From Calidithermus chliarophilus DSM 9957 (lineage in GTDB: Bacteria > Deinococcota > Deinococci > Deinococcales > Thermaceae): DNA of 32,002 bases. Below the pieces are notes generated by a model, which saw nothing but the letters and a program-made list of their open reading frames with translations, was not told where the DNA came from and did no database searches. Location of the stretch: the NCBI RefSeq assembly GCF_000430045.1, contig NZ_KE387023.1, positions 2,422,752 to 2,454,753 on the forward strand, in the 5' to 3' direction. Of this stretch, positions 17,636-26,051 are shown one piece after another; within the stretch, counting starts at the first letter, position 1; each line of letters starts with the position of its first letter. Made by a program: the position numbers and the translations under genes.

Positions 17636-18586
17636 TCACCGCGTACGCAACACCGCCACCTTATCCGCCCCCGACAGCGGCAACCACACCTCACCCGGGC
17701 GGCCTAGGATCTGGCGCACGCTCGAGCGCGGCGTGGGCAGGGGGTAGGTGGTGAAACGCTCGGTGGCGGGGTCGAAGCTGTGCACGGCGTTGGCGCCGAA
17801 GTCGGAGACCCACACGACGTCGCGGTCGTCGACGTAGACCGCGTAGGTCTGGGGGTTGGTGCCCGGGAGCTTCCACTCTTTCCAGGCGCCCGTCTTGGGG
17901 TCGTAGCGGCCGAGCTGGCCGGTGTTCCAGTAGCTCACCCAGACCATGCCCTTCGAGTCGGACCATACACGCCGGGCGCCCTGGCCTTTGGTGGGGGGCT
18001 CGAGCACGGTGGCCTGTCCGGTGGCGGGGTCGATGCGGGCGACGTGGTTGCCGGCGAGGGAGGCGTAGTAGACCGCGCCGTCCGGGGTCGCGGTGATGCC
18101 GTAGGGGCCGCGGCCCCGCGGCGCAGGCCAGGCCTCGACCCGGCCCGTCCGGGGGTCCAGGCGGCCGTAGTAGCCGCTCTGCCCGGTGAACCATAGAACG
18201 CCCCTGGCGTCGAAGGCGGCGGTGTTGAGGTTGGCGTTGGCGGCGCTGGCGGGCAGGGGGTAGCGGCGCACCTCGAGGCTCTTCCCGTCCACCCGCACGA
18301 TCGCGTTGAGGCCGCTGTCGGTGATCCAGGCCGCGCCGTCGGGCCCGGCGATGACCCCGTGGGGGGCCGAGCCTTCGCCCAGCTTGACGTAGCTGCTCTG
18401 GCCGCTCACAGGGTCGAGGATGCCCAGCTCACCGGTGAACTGCGCGGTGAACCAGACCTTGCCGTCGGGGGCTGGGGCCACGTCGTGGGGGTGGGAGCCC
18501 GGCTTGACCGGGTATTCCCGGATGGCCGTAGGGCTGGTCTGTGCGAGGCTCAACCCCAGAAGCACCAAAAATCCGAATCTGAACAT
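17636..18586 (-). CDS. Secreted beta-propeller protein, virginiamycin B lyase (Vgb)-like
   Basis: The product is 316 residues with a signal peptide ending LSLAQ. The mature part is built of repeated blades with motifs such as PHDVAPAPDGKVWFT, PHGVIAGPDGAAWIT, PYGITATPDGAVYYA and VYVDDRDVVWVSDFG, the pattern of streptogramin lyase-like seven-bladed propellers. Antibiotic lyase activity cannot be assumed; most relatives of this type are uncharacterised. ATG 18586 has GGGGGT upstream; GTG 18592 is also possible. It begins 9 bp after the phosphatase stop and probably shares its transcript. Confidence 0.85.
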   Translation of the reverse strand: MFRFGFLVLLGLSLAQTSPTAIREYPVKPGSHPHDVAPAPDGKVWFTAQFTGELGILDPVSGQSSYVKLGEGSAPHGVIAGPDGAAWITDSGLNAIVRVDGKSLEVRRYPLPASAANANLNTAAFDARGVLWFTGQSGYYGRLDPRTGRVEAWPAPRGRGPYGITATPDGAVYYASLAGNHVARIDPATGQATVLEPPTKGQGARRVWSDSKGMVWVSYWNTGQLGRYDPKTGAWKEWKLPGTNPQTYAVYVDDRDVVWVSDFGANAVHSFDPATERFTTYPLPTPRSSVRQILGRPGEVWLPLSGADKVAVLRTR

Positions 18587-18595
18587 CCACACCCC

Positions 18596-19174
18596 CTATC
18601 GAACCGGCAGCTTGGCCCAGTCCTCGGCCAGCACGCGGGCGACCAGGCGGAAGCCGCCCGGCCCCAGCGGCCGGAAGATCGCCGCCTCGCCCTCGGCCAG
18701 GTTCACTTCGGCCGCGTCGCGCAGGTTGAACTGGTGGGCCACGAGCACGGTGTTGGTCCCGGCGGGCGGGACCACCGCCAGGAGCTTGCGCAGCGCCTCG
18801 GCCCGGGCCGGCCCCGACCCGCCCCGGATCTCCTCGCTGACCTCAAAGCGCCCGAAGGCCAGTTGGGCGGTCTCCCGGGTGCGGCAGTAGGGGCTCGCCA
18901 GCACGCTGCCTACGGGGATCTTCAGGGCGCGGAACGCCTCCCCGATGGCCCGGGCCTGGGCCCGCCCGGCTTCGTTGAGGTTGCGCTGTTTGCTGCAGTC
19001 CTGCAGGGCGGGGCCGTCGGTGTCGGCCTGGGAGAAGTCGGTGGCGGCGTGGCGGAAGTAGATGACGTAGCCGCCCTTTTGCAGGGCCTGGACCAGGGCA
19101 GCCCCCTCGAGCCCCTCCTGCGCGAAGGCCAAGGGGAGCGCTGCCAGGAGCCACAAAAGCCATCTCCCGGGCAT
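18596..19174 (-). CDS. Secreted histidine phosphatase-superfamily protein
   Basis: The product is 192 residues with a signal peptide ending LAFAQ (about residue 19). The phosphoglycerate-mutase-like catalytic motif is YFRHAATD (R41, phospho-accepting H42), with NLNEAGRAQARAIG, SPYCRTRETAQLA and the second His in VLVAHQFNL. The fold dephosphorylates small molecules or phosphoproteins; the exported form has no known substrate. CACACT (19181-19186) lies 6 nt before ATG 19174, a probable leaderless promoter. The Vgb-like gene follows. Confidence 0.9.
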   Translation of the reverse strand: MPGRWLLWLLAALPLAFAQEGLEGAALVQALQKGGYVIYFRHAATDFSQADTDGPALQDCSKQRNLNEAGRAQARAIGEAFRALKIPVGSVLASPYCRTRETAQLAFGRFEVSEEIRGGSGPARAEALRKLLAVVPPAGTNTVLVAHQFNLRDAAEVNLAEGEAAIFRPLGPGGFRLVARVLAEDWAKLPVR

Positions 19175-19213
19175 GCTTCAAGTGTGCCCGGGAGCGGGGG
19201 CGTCAATTGTGGG

Positions 19214-19951
19214 TCAGGCCTCGACCGTGACGTTCTCGAGGTTGAGGTTGGAGTAGACGTTCTGGGTGTCGTCGAGGTCCTCGAGCGCCTCGATCATCCG
19301 CAGCACCTTCTCGGCGTCCTCCTGGGGGAGCGCCATGGTGTTCTGCGGGATCATGGTGATCTCCACGTCCTCGGGCTTGAAGCCGCGCTCCTTGAGCCCG
19401 CCGGCGATGGTGTAGACCTCCTGCGGGTCGGTGTAGATCTCCAGGCCTTCCTCGCTCTCCTGCAGGTCGAGGGCGCCGAGTTCGATGGCGGCCTCCTGCG
19501 CGGCCTCGGTGTTGGGCTCGAGCCAGATGTAGCCCCGGCGGTCGAACTGCCAGGCCACCGCGCCGCTGGCCCCCAGGCTGCCCCCGTGCTTGCTGAAGAC
19601 GTGGCGCACCTCGCTGGCCGTGCGGTTGCGGTTGTCGGTGAGGGCGTACACCAGCACCGCCACCCCGCCGGGCGCGTAGCCCTCGTACACCACCTCCTCG
19701 TAGCTCGACCCCTCATCGTCGCCGCCCTGCAAGCGCTTGAGCAGGCGCTCGATGTTGTCGTTAGGGACGTCGTCCATCTTGGCCGCCTCGATGAGGTTGC
19801 GGAGCTGGACGTTGGCCGCCGGGTCGGCGCTACCCCCGGCCCGGGCCGCGGCCGCGATGGCGCGGAGGTACTTGCTGATCACCTTGCCGCGCTTGAGGTC
19901 GTTGGCGGCTTTCTTCCGCTTAATCTGAGCCCATTTGCTATGGCCTGCCAT
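19214..19951 (-). CDS. YebC/TACO1-family protein
   Basis: The product is 245 residues, the usual length. It starts with the invariant MAGHSKWAQIKRKKAAND and includes DVPNDNIERLLKR, YEGYAPGGVAVLV and the three-domain YebC layout. Members were described as DNA-binding regulators and more recently as ribosome-associated translation factors (the TACO1 role); the sequence does not decide which applies here. A consensus TATAAT lies just upstream of ATG 19951. Confidence 0.95.
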   Translation of the reverse strand: MAGHSKWAQIKRKKAANDLKRGKVISKYLRAIAAAARAGGSADPAANVQLRNLIEAAKMDDVPNDNIERLLKRLQGGDDEGSSYEEVVYEGYAPGGVAVLVYALTDNRNRTASEVRHVFSKHGGSLGASGAVAWQFDRRGYIWLEPNTEAAQEAAIELGALDLQESEEGLEIYTDPQEVYTIAGGLKERGFKPEDVEITMIPQNTMALPQEDAEKVLRMIEALEDLDDTQNVYSNLNLENVTVEA

Positions 19952-19966
19952 AAGTCACCGCTCTCC

Positions 19967-19972
19967 ATTATA
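19967..19972 (-). promoter_or_regulatory. Consensus -10 element of the YebC gene
   Basis: TATAAT on the minus strand ends 15 nt before ATG 19951, with GGAG within the short leader. It is the only perfect consensus -10 seen in the window. No matching -35 lies at 17 bp; that position holds CTCGAG. Confidence 0.55.
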
Positions 19973-19997
19973 GGGCGCTGTCCGGGGGGCTCGAGGA

Positions 19998-20278
19998 GGC
20001 GGTAAGCTTTCAGCCTTCAGCCCTCAGGGGTGAGCGGGAGGCCCGCGGCTCCTGGCCCGTGGCCCATCGCCCATCGCCCGTGGTGAAAAGGGAACCCTCC
20101 CCGCGTGCGGGGAGGGAATATCCCCCCAGCCCCCCTTGTTAAGGGGGGTGACGAGGCGTTTGGCGTCTTGCGTCTTGCGTACGACGTACGACGTAGGACG
20201 TACGACCGGCGTTCGGCGTTGGGCGTTCGGCTATCCGCTATCGGCTACGGGCTATCGACCATCGACCATCGCCATCAG
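19998..20278 (-). repeat. Composite heptamer/hairpin element, copy 4 (inverted, longest)
   Basis: On the plus strand: CAGCCTT/CAGCCCT heptamers, GGCCCGT and CCCATCG units, GC hairpin (CCCTCCCCGCG to CGGGGAGGG), hairpin CCCCCCTTGTTAAGGGGGG (about 20136-20154), GCGTCTT units, an ACGTACG/ACGTAGG tract (about 20179-20206), GGCGTTC units and GGCTATC/GACCATC units to about 20276. It fills nearly all of the 337-bp gap between yebC and pepF, apart from the yebC promoter. Confidence 0.8.
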
Positions 20279-20288
20279 CCCTCACCCT

Positions 20289-22040
20289 TCACCCCACGAG
20301 CCGCTCGAACCGCCCGATACGCTCCATCAGCACGTCCATGCCCCCCTGCCAGAAGGCGGGATCCTCGAGGTCGAAGCCGAAGCGGGCGGCGAGCTCCTTG
20401 GCGGGGTAGACCCCGACCGAGGCGAGCAGGTCCTCGTACTGGGGCAGGAAGTCGGGGCCGAGCTCGAGGTGCTTGTTGTACAGCGCCAGCCCGAAGAGCA
20501 GGCCGAAGGCGTAGGGGTAGTTGTAGAAGTCGATGCCGTAATAGTGGCCCTTCACGGCCCACATGTAGGGATGGTAGCTCGCCAGGCCGTCGCCGTAGGT
20601 GGCCTGCTGGGCCTCGAGCATCAGGGCGCAGAACTCGCTGGCCGACAGCTCGCGCTCCTTGCGCCGCTCGAAGACCGAGCGCTCGAAGAGGAAGCGGGAG
20701 TGGATGTCCACGATCACCTGGGCGGCGTCCTGGAGGTTGCCCTCGAGCAGCGTGACTTGCTCGGCCTCGCTCGCCTTGCGCAAGGCGGCCTCGGTGATGA
20801 TGGTCTCGTTCATGATGCTGGCGGTCTCGGCCAGGGTCATGGGGCCGCGCGCGAGCAGCGGGGGCTTGGAGCGCATGCAGTAGTTGTGGTAGGCGTGGCC
20901 GAGCTCGTGGGCCATGGTGCTCACCCCGCCGAAGCTCTCCTCGTAGTTGGTGAAGATCAGGCTCTCGCCGCCGCCGAAGTGGGAGCAGTAGGCCCCCACC
21001 TGCTTGCCCTTGCGGGGCTCGGCGTCGATGCGGCCCTCGGCGTACATGCGCCGGGCCACCTCGGCGTCGGCAGGGGAGAAGGAGGCCAGGTGCTCGATGA
21101 TGAAGTCGCGGCCCGCCTCCCAGCTCCAGCGGCTGTGGCTGTGGCCTACCGGGGCGAAGAGGTCCCACCAGTCCAGGCCCGCCTTCCCCAGCGCCTTGGC
21201 CTTGGCCCGGAAGTAGCGCCGCCAGTGGGGGAAGCTGGCCTCCATCACCTCCTGCATGGCCCCCAGCGCCTTGCGGGTGATGCGGTTGGTGAAGAGGGTG
21301 GGCTCGAGGTCGTCGGCCCAGCCGCGCTTGCGGTTGAGGGTGCTCTGCTGGCCCTTCCAGCCGTTGAGCGCGGCGGCCAGGGGGATCCGGTGGGCCTTCC
21401 AGGCCTCGAGCTCGGCCTCGTAGGCGGCCTTGCGGGTGGCCTCGTCGGGGTCGAAGGCCAGCAGGCGGACGCTGGAGATGGGCAACTCCTCGCCCCGCAC
21501 CTTCACGGTGATCTGGCTCGAGACGTTGGAGTGCAGCCGGGCGAAGGCCCCCCCGCCCGAGAGGGAGAGCTCGGCCGCCAGCACCTCTTCGGCCTCGCTC
21601 ATCAGGTGCTCGGCCTGGACGCGGGCTTCTTCCAGGAGGATGCGGTACTCCCCGGCGTTCACCGCCTCGGGGTCGAGGGACGCCAGCCAGGTGGTGAGGG
21701 GCGAGCGCAGCTTCTGCAGCCGCAGCGAAAGGTTGCGGAAGAGCGAGTAGCGGGCCTGGGCCTCCTCGTCGCCCGAGTTGGTCGAGACCAGGGCGTAGAG
21801 GTAGGTGTTGATGCGGTTCTGCGAGAGGCTGATGGCGTTGAGCTGCTCGATGACGGCGGCGAAGGCGGCCGCGTCGCCCTCACGCATGGGCCGGGCCCTG
21901 ACCTCGTGGCGCTCGAACAGGGCCTCGAGCTCGGTGATCTGCTGCTCGAGGCGGGCGTAGGCGTCCAGGAAGTCGGGGCTTTGCAGGCCCTTGAAGAGGG
22001 GCTCGAGGTTCCAGCGGGGGAGTTGTGCGGTGACGCTCAT
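20289..22040 (-). CDS. pepF: Oligoendopeptidase F-like M3 metallopeptidase
   Basis: The product is 583 residues, typical for the M3B clade. The zinc site is HELGH (378-382) within TMAHELGHAYHNYC, with the third ligand Glu in the helix MTLAETASIMNETII. It is a cytosolic peptidase degrading oligopeptides; no signal peptide is seen. ATG 22040 is supported by TATACT ending 6 nt upstream, a leaderless arrangement. The gene stands alone, with a composite repeat behind it. Confidence 0.93.
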   Translation of the reverse strand: MSVTAQLPRWNLEPLFKGLQSPDFLDAYARLEQQITELEALFERHEVRARPMREGDAAAFAAVIEQLNAISLSQNRINTYLYALVSTNSGDEEAQARYSLFRNLSLRLQKLRSPLTTWLASLDPEAVNAGEYRILLEEARVQAEHLMSEAEEVLAAELSLSGGGAFARLHSNVSSQITVKVRGEELPISSVRLLAFDPDEATRKAAYEAELEAWKAHRIPLAAALNGWKGQQSTLNRKRGWADDLEPTLFTNRITRKALGAMQEVMEASFPHWRRYFRAKAKALGKAGLDWWDLFAPVGHSHSRWSWEAGRDFIIEHLASFSPADAEVARRMYAEGRIDAEPRKGKQVGAYCSHFGGGESLIFTNYEESFGGVSTMAHELGHAYHNYCMRSKPPLLARGPMTLAETASIMNETIITEAALRKASEAEQVTLLEGNLQDAAQVIVDIHSRFLFERSVFERRKERELSASEFCALMLEAQQATYGDGLASYHPYMWAVKGHYYGIDFYNYPYAFGLLFGLALYNKHLELGPDFLPQYEDLLASVGVYPAKELAARFGFDLEDPAFWQGGMDVLMERIGRFERLVG

Positions 22041-22046
22041 GGAGTG

Positions 22047-22052
22047 AGTATA
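22047..22052 (-). promoter_or_regulatory. -10 element of pepF (leaderless)
   Basis: TATACT on the minus strand is separated by 6 nt (CACTCC) from ATG 22040. A loose -35, TTTCAG, lies about 17 bp further upstream. Confidence 0.6.
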
Positions 22053-22122
22053 CGCACCGGGCGACGGCCTGAAATGAACCTGCAGCGTGTGTGGGCAGGC
22101 TTCCTCGGGCCACCTTTCGGGC

Positions 22123-23343
22123 TCACTCGAGCCGGCTCACCGGGCGCGGCCACAGGTAGACCTGGCCGCCCTGGCCGCTCGAGGCCAGCACGCCGGTCTT
22201 GGGGTTGAAGGTGAGGCTGTAGACCGGGCCGGGCTGGTCGGGGGAGACCATCATCAGGCTGGGGGCTTGCGGCTTACCCAGGTCCCAAAAGCGCAGGGTG
22301 CGGTCGCCCGAGCCCGAGACCAAAAAGCGGTTGTCGATGCTGAAGGCCAGGCTGGAGACGGCGTCGGCATGGCCGGTGAGGGCGGCGAGCTGTTTGGGGT
22401 TGCCGTTGTCCTCTCGAGCCAGCAGGTCGAAGACCAGCACGCTCCCGTCGCCCAGCCCCACCCCCAGGAAGCGGTTGTTGCGGCTGAAGGCCAGCGCGTA
22501 GACGGGGGTGCTCGCCAGCTCCACCACGTTGACGCGGCGGGCGCTGCCCAGGTCCCAGACCTCCACCCCGCCCGTCGAGCGCCCCAGCACCATGGTGCGC
22601 CCGCTGGGGCTGAAGGCGGCGGAGAACAGCAACTGCGAGGTCTTGAACCCCTTGAGGTACTTGCCGCTCTTCACGTCCCAAAACGCCACGTCCCCGCCGA
22701 GCTGCACCGAGGTGACGCGGGTGGCCGTGGGGTCGAAGCTGAGGTTCCACACGCCCTTACCCGGCTTCATGAGCTGGACCTGCTTGCCCGAGGCCACCTC
22801 CCACACCCGGATGGTGCCGTCGCCGGAGCCCGAGGCCAGGAGCTTGCCGTCGCGGGAGAAGTCGAGGGCCCGCGCGTACTTGCTGTGCCCCTTGAGCACC
22901 CGCAGCTCCTTGCGGCTTTGCACGTCCCAGATGCGCACGGTGCTGTCGGCCGCGCCCACCGCCACGTAGCGGCCGTCGGGGCTGTGGGCCATGGAGTAGA
23001 CGTAGGTGGTCGCGACCTTGAAGCCTTCGGGCTTGCGGGGGTCGTAGAGCTCGAGCCGGGCGCTGACCTCCAGGGGCCGGTCGGTGAGCCGCACGGTCCG
23101 TTCGAAGTAGTAGTAGGTACCCCCTGCGGCTTCGGCCCGCAGCACCAGCTTGTAGCTGCCGGGCTCGAGGGCGTAGCTCGAGGTGGCACAGGTGCCGATC
23201 TCCTTGTTGCCCAGTGAGACCTTCACCGCCTCGGGGGTAACCCCTGAGGGCAGGCCGCAACTGAGGCTGAGGTTGGCGCCGGGACCCTCCTGGGCCAGGC
23301 CCAGGGAGGTAAGGCTGAGGAGTGCATAGAGCAAACTGCGCAT
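22123..23343 (-). CDS. Secreted WD40-repeat protein
   Basis: The product is 406 residues. A signal peptide ends LGLAQ (residue 18). A short beta-rich N-terminal domain (about 19-105) with two Cys is followed by about seven WD40 blades (115-400), seen as VRIWDVQS, IRVWEVAS, VAFWDVKS, VEVWDLGS, VLVFDLLA, LRFWDLGK and VYLWPRPV. The propeller offers a binding scaffold; no enzyme motif is visible. An extracytoplasmic location is unusual for WD40 proteins but common in Thermales. TAGAAT lies 6 nt before ATG 23343. Confidence 0.92.
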   Translation of the reverse strand: MRSLLYALLSLTSLGLAQEGPGANLSLSCGLPSGVTPEAVKVSLGNKEIGTCATSSYALEPGSYKLVLRAEAAGGTYYYFERTVRLTDRPLEVSARLELYDPRKPEGFKVATTYVYSMAHSPDGRYVAVGAADSTVRIWDVQSRKELRVLKGHSKYARALDFSRDGKLLASGSGDGTIRVWEVASGKQVQLMKPGKGVWNLSFDPTATRVTSVQLGGDVAFWDVKSGKYLKGFKTSQLLFSAAFSPSGRTMVLGRSTGGVEVWDLGSARRVNVVELASTPVYALAFSRNNRFLGVGLGDGSVLVFDLLAREDNGNPKQLAALTGHADAVSSLAFSIDNRFLVSGSGDRTLRFWDLGKPQAPSLMMVSPDQPGPVYSLTFNPKTGVLASSGQGGQVYLWPRPVSRLE

Positions 23344-23349
23344 GGGGCC

Positions 23350-23416
23350 ATTCTAATTCATGGGCCGCGGCGGCCGCAGGCGGGGTTTCTCGAGCGCGCC
23401 GGCGTGAATGTAGAGT
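23350..23416. promoter_or_regulatory. Divergent leaderless promoters for the WD40 and thioesterase genes
   Basis: Minus strand TAGAAT (23350-23355) is 6 nt before ATG 23343. Plus strand TAGAGT (23411-23416) is 6 nt before GTG 23423. No Shine-Dalgarno is present at either start. Confidence 0.6.
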
Positions 23417-23422
23417 TAAGCG

Positions 23423-23830
23423 GTGAGCGATTTCCCCGTCACCGTACACATCGACGTGCGCTTTCGCGACCTCGACCCGCTGGGCCACGTCAACAACGCG
23501 GTCTACCTGAGCTATGCCGAGACGGCACGCGTGGAGTACTTCCTCCGGCTGGGCTACCAGGTGGGCGGCGGCAACTTCATCCTGGCGAGGGCCGAGGTGG
23601 ACTACCGCCGCCCCATCGTCCTTCACGACGACGTCTCGGTGATGACCCGGGTGAACAAGGTGGGCAACAGCAGTTTCCGCATGCTCTTCGAGGTGTGGTC
23701 CAACGGCGAGCTCGCGGCCCGGGGCGAGACGGTGCAGGTCTGGCTCGAGGACGGCAAACCCAGCCCCCTGCCCCCGGCCCTGCGCGAGGCGATCCGGCGG
23801 CTCGAGGCCCAGCCCGTCGAGGGGTTATAG
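23423..23830 (+). CDS. Hotdog-fold acyl-CoA thioesterase (YbgC/FcbC family)
   Basis: The product is 135 residues. The 4HBT signature VRFRDLDPLGHVNNAVYLSY holds the catalytic Asp (D18), followed by DYRRPIVLHDDVSV. It hydrolyses acyl-CoA thioesters; the chain-length preference cannot be read from sequence. GTG 23423 is supported by the -10 spacing. The downstream 97 bp hold the tRNA promoter. Confidence 0.92.
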   Translation: MSDFPVTVHIDVRFRDLDPLGHVNNAVYLSYAETARVEYFLRLGYQVGGGNFILARAEVDYRRPIVLHDDVSVMTRVNKVGNSSFRMLFEVWSNGELAARGETVQVWLEDGKPSPLPPALREAIRRLEAQPVEGL

Positions 23831-23871
23831 CCCGGCCGCCTCGAGGACCCGCCGGCTTTCCGGATGACCCC

Positions 23872-23900
23872 TTGACGAATCAGCGTCACCCCGCTACTAT
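23872..23900 (+). promoter_or_regulatory. Promoter of tRNA-Leu
   Basis: TTGACG (23872-23877), 17-bp spacer, TACTAT (23895-23900). This is the best -35/-10 pair in the window, as expected for a strongly expressed stable RNA; the tRNA begins 28 nt downstream of the -10. Confidence 0.75.
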
Positions 23901-23927
23901 TGCTTTTGCGTCTGAAGCGCTTCCCCT

Positions 23928-24014
23928 GCCGGGATGGCGGAATTGGTAGACGCGCATGATTCAGGGTCATGTGCCCGCAAGGGTGTGCAGGTTCAAGTCC
24001 TGTTCCCGGCACCA
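23928..24014 (+). tRNA. tRNA-Leu (anticodon CAG)
   Basis: Acceptor stem GCCGGGA (23928-23934) pairs with TCCCGGC (24004-24010), followed by A and an encoded CCA (24012-24014). The anticodon loop ATTCAGG has CAG at 23962-23964, reading CUG. The long variable arm (GTGCCCGCAAGGGTGTGC region) is typical of class II tRNA-Leu, and the T arm GGTTCAAGTCC is present. Confidence 0.96.
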
Positions 24015-24018
24015 CGAA

Positions 24019-24050
24019 AAACCCCAGGCCGCAGCCTGGGGTTTCTGCTT
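24019..24050 (+). terminator. Intrinsic terminator after tRNA-Leu
   Basis: An 11-bp perfect stem AAACCCCAGGC/GCCTGGGGTTT (24019-24029 with 24034-24044, loop CGCA) lies 4 nt after the CCA and is followed by TTTCTGCTTT. Because of its A/T flanks it could also serve the convergent gene that ends at 24069. Confidence 0.85.
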
Positions 24051-24068
24051 TGCCGCGCGGCTCGAGGC

Positions 24069-24566
24069 CTAGCGGTAGCCCACGGGGTTGTAGAAGTTGC
24101 CCTTGTGGCGGTTGAGCACCTCGCGCACCTGGGGCTCGAGGCTCTCGGGCACGTCGGCCACGACCATCACCCCGCCGCGCTCGACCGCGGCGCCGTAGTA
24201 CTCGGCTTCCTTGGGGTCGTAACCGGCGTTGGCGATGGCCCCCGCCAGACCGCCCGTGGTGCCGCCCACTACCGCGCCGGCCACGGCGCCGCCCGCCACC
24301 GCCCCCAGGCTCTCAGCCAGGACACCGGCGGTGATGAAAGGCCCCACGCCAGGGATCAGCGCGGCCGCGATGCCGAAGAGGGCGCCCGCCGTAGCACCGA
24401 CCGCCAAGCCTTTCCCGGCCCCCTCGAGGGCGCTTTCACCCTTCTCCTCGATGTCGTGGCGGGAGACGAAGGAGAGCTGGCTGTCGGTCACGCCGATGGT
24501 GCGGAGTTCGTTGACGGCGGCTTCCGCCTGGGCCCTGGAATCAAAGACTGCAGTTACACGTCCCAT
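24069..24566 (-). CDS. General stress protein-like (YflT/17M-type domain) with glycine-zipper membrane segment
   Basis: The product is 165 residues. The N-terminal 40 residues (VTAVFDSRAQAEAAVNELRTIGV) match the domain of general stress proteins of the 17M type. The middle (about 58-125) is Gly/Ala-rich with GxxxG spacing and should insert in or pack on a membrane. The C-terminal VMVVADVPE is a ferredoxin-like strand. AAGGAGGT lies 6 nt before ATG 24566, a strong classic ribosome-binding site in contrast to many neighbours. Role inferred: stress response. Confidence 0.85.
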   Translation of the reverse strand: MGRVTAVFDSRAQAEAAVNELRTIGVTDSQLSFVSRHDIEEKGESALEGAGKGLAVGATAGALFGIAAALIPGVGPFITAGVLAESLGAVAGGAVAGAVVGGTTGGLAGAIANAGYDPKEAEYYGAAVERGGVMVVADVPESLEPQVREVLNRHKGNFYNPVGYR

Positions 24567-24665
24567 GTAATACCTCCTTCGGCCCATACTGTGCCCGCTT
24601 CGCCTGAGCGATCACTGTCCAAAAACTGAGCCCGGCCTGAACCGGGCTCGAGGGGGCGAATCCGC

Positions 24666-25700
24666 TCAGCTACTGCGCCACTTGGCGGTGAGGGTAATCT
24701 TGACGGTGACGGTCTCGCTGCCCCGCAGCACCTTGAGGGTGATGGTGTCGCCCACCTGGCGGCTGCGCACGTAGGCGATGAGCTCGTCGGAGGACTGCAC
24801 GGCCTTGCCGTCGACCTCGAGGATCAGGTCGGCGAGCACCCGGTTCTCGGACAGGCGGCGCGGGGGTTGCAAGCCCGAGTTGGCCGCCGGGTAGCCCTCG
24901 ATCAGGTCGAGCACGACCACCCCGCCCTGGCGCAGCCCGTAGGCGCGGGCCTCGTCGTCGGTGAGCTGGCTGAGGCTCACGCCCATGAAGGGGATGTCCC
25001 GCCGGTAGCCCGCCCTGATCTGGCCGATCAGGTTGTTCAGGCCCAGCAAGGGCGTGGCGTAGCTCTGGAACACCGGCACGTCCTGACCGTCCTGCTGTTC
25101 GCGGCCGATGGCGACGGCGATGGCCACCACCTTGCCCTCGGTGTTGAGCACGGGCCCGCCCGAGTCGCCGGGGGCTAAGGGCATGGTCGAGGCGATGAGG
25201 TCGCCAGGGAAGTCGGCGCGGATGGTGCGGCCGATGTTGGTGACCGTCCCGATGCGCGGGGCGATGAACTCCCCGCGCGAGTTGCCGATGGTCATGAGCG
25301 ACTCGCTCCTGCGCACGGGCTTGGCGGTCTCGAGCTCCATGAAGGGCACCGGCCCGGGCACCCTAGCCTTTATGAGGGCGATGTCGCGCAGGGCGTCGTA
25401 GCCCACCACCTCCGCGGGGTAGCGTTTCTCGTCGGCGGTACGCACCCAGAAGCGGTCGGTATCCTCGATGACGTGGTAAGCCGTGAGCACCAGCCCGTCG
25501 GCGCTGATGAAGAAGCCCGAACCCGTGCCCTGCGGCCGGGTCTCGATGCGAACCGCCGCCGGGTGGATCTGCTCGTAGACCCGCTCGAGCTGCACCTTCG
25601 CAGCCCGCGCGTCCAGCACGGGCGTTTCATCGTTCTTCTGAGCCCCTGTCGCCAGGAGCCCCATGAAACCGACCATGACGGCCAGCAACCAAATTCGCAT
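24666..25700 (-). CDS. HtrA/DegP-type serine protease with PDZ domain
   Basis: The product is 344 residues. An N-terminal hydrophobic signal or anchor (about 4-20) ends at TGAQ. The trypsin-like domain carries the triad H76 (TAYHVIE), D106 (ALRDIALIK) and S180 (APGDSGGP). One PDZ domain follows (about 255-340, FMGVSLSQL ... LILEVDGKAV). It degrades or senses misfolded exported proteins. ATG 25700 has TACACT 7 nt upstream; ATG 25706 is the alternative. Longer versions of this frame run into repeat DNA and are not real. Confidence 0.93.
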   Translation of the reverse strand: MRIWLLAVMVGFMGLLATGAQKNDETPVLDARAAKVQLERVYEQIHPAAVRIETRPQGTGSGFFISADGLVLTAYHVIEDTDRFWVRTADEKRYPAEVVGYDALRDIALIKARVPGPVPFMELETAKPVRRSESLMTIGNSRGEFIAPRIGTVTNIGRTIRADFPGDLIASTMPLAPGDSGGPVLNTEGKVVAIAVAIGREQQDGQDVPVFQSYATPLLGLNNLIGQIRAGYRRDIPFMGVSLSQLTDDEARAYGLRQGGVVVLDLIEGYPAANSGLQPPRRLSENRVLADLILEVDGKAVQSSDELIAYVRSRQVGDTITLKVLRGSETVTVKITLTAKWRSS

Positions 25701-25707
25701 GTTCATC

Positions 25708-25713
25708 AGTGTA
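25708..25713 (-). promoter_or_regulatory. -10 element of the HtrA-type gene (leaderless)
   Basis: TACACT on the minus strand is 7 nt before ATG 25700. Confidence 0.5.
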
Positions 25714-25785
25714 GGGCCAGGTGAGGGCCTGAGCGGCGATCTGGGGCACGATGTGAAGGGATTGAGAATTGGGGGTGTATGCCGA

Positions 25786-26022
25786 ATGCTGGTAGTCGAT
25801 AGTCGATAGCTGATAGCCGATAGCCAAACGCAAAACGCGGGTCGTACGCCGAACGCCAAACGCCAAACGCCAGACGCCAGACGCCTTGTTCCCCCCTTAG
25901 CGAGGGGGGTGTAGGGGGGATAAACCCTCCCCGCGCGTGGGGAGGGCTGGGGTGGGGTAAACCACGGCCACGAGCCACGAGCCTTGTGCTTATCGCTGAC
26001 GGCTGAAAGCTGAACGCTCTTC
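25786..26022 (+). repeat. Composite heptamer/hairpin element, copy 5
   Basis: Order as copies 1 and 2: GTCGATA/GCTGATA heptamers, AAACGCM heptamers (ACGCCAA and ACGCCAG units, about 25845-25884), hairpin CCCCCCTTAGCGAGGGGGG (about 25891-25909), second hairpin CCCTCCCCGCG/CGTGGGGAGGG, CCACGAG units (about 25960-25981), and TGACGGC/TGAAAGC heptamers. It occupies most of the 351-bp divergent gap between htrA and trpS. Confidence 0.8.
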
Positions 26023-26038
26023 CTGACCCCCACTTTGG

Positions 26039-26044
26039 TATCCT
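26039..26044 (+). promoter_or_regulatory. -10 element of trpS (leaderless)
   Basis: TATCCT is separated by 7 nt from ATG 26052. No Shine-Dalgarno is present. Confidence 0.5.
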
Positions 26045-26051
26045 GAACCGG

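Noticed and set aside
17636-18586. Streptogramin (virginiamycin B) resistance gene
   Set aside because: The propeller resembles Vgb, but the signal peptide and lack of a checked active site do not support antibiotic lyase activity.
20136-22208. Long plus-strand open frame opposite pepF
   Set aside because: It overlaps an oligoendopeptidase with an intact zinc site and starts inside a composite repeat copy.
23934-24629. Open frame starting MAELVDAHDSGSC
   Set aside because: Its first part is the translation of the tRNA-Leu gene, a frequent annotation artefact, and the rest is antisense to the stress-protein gene.
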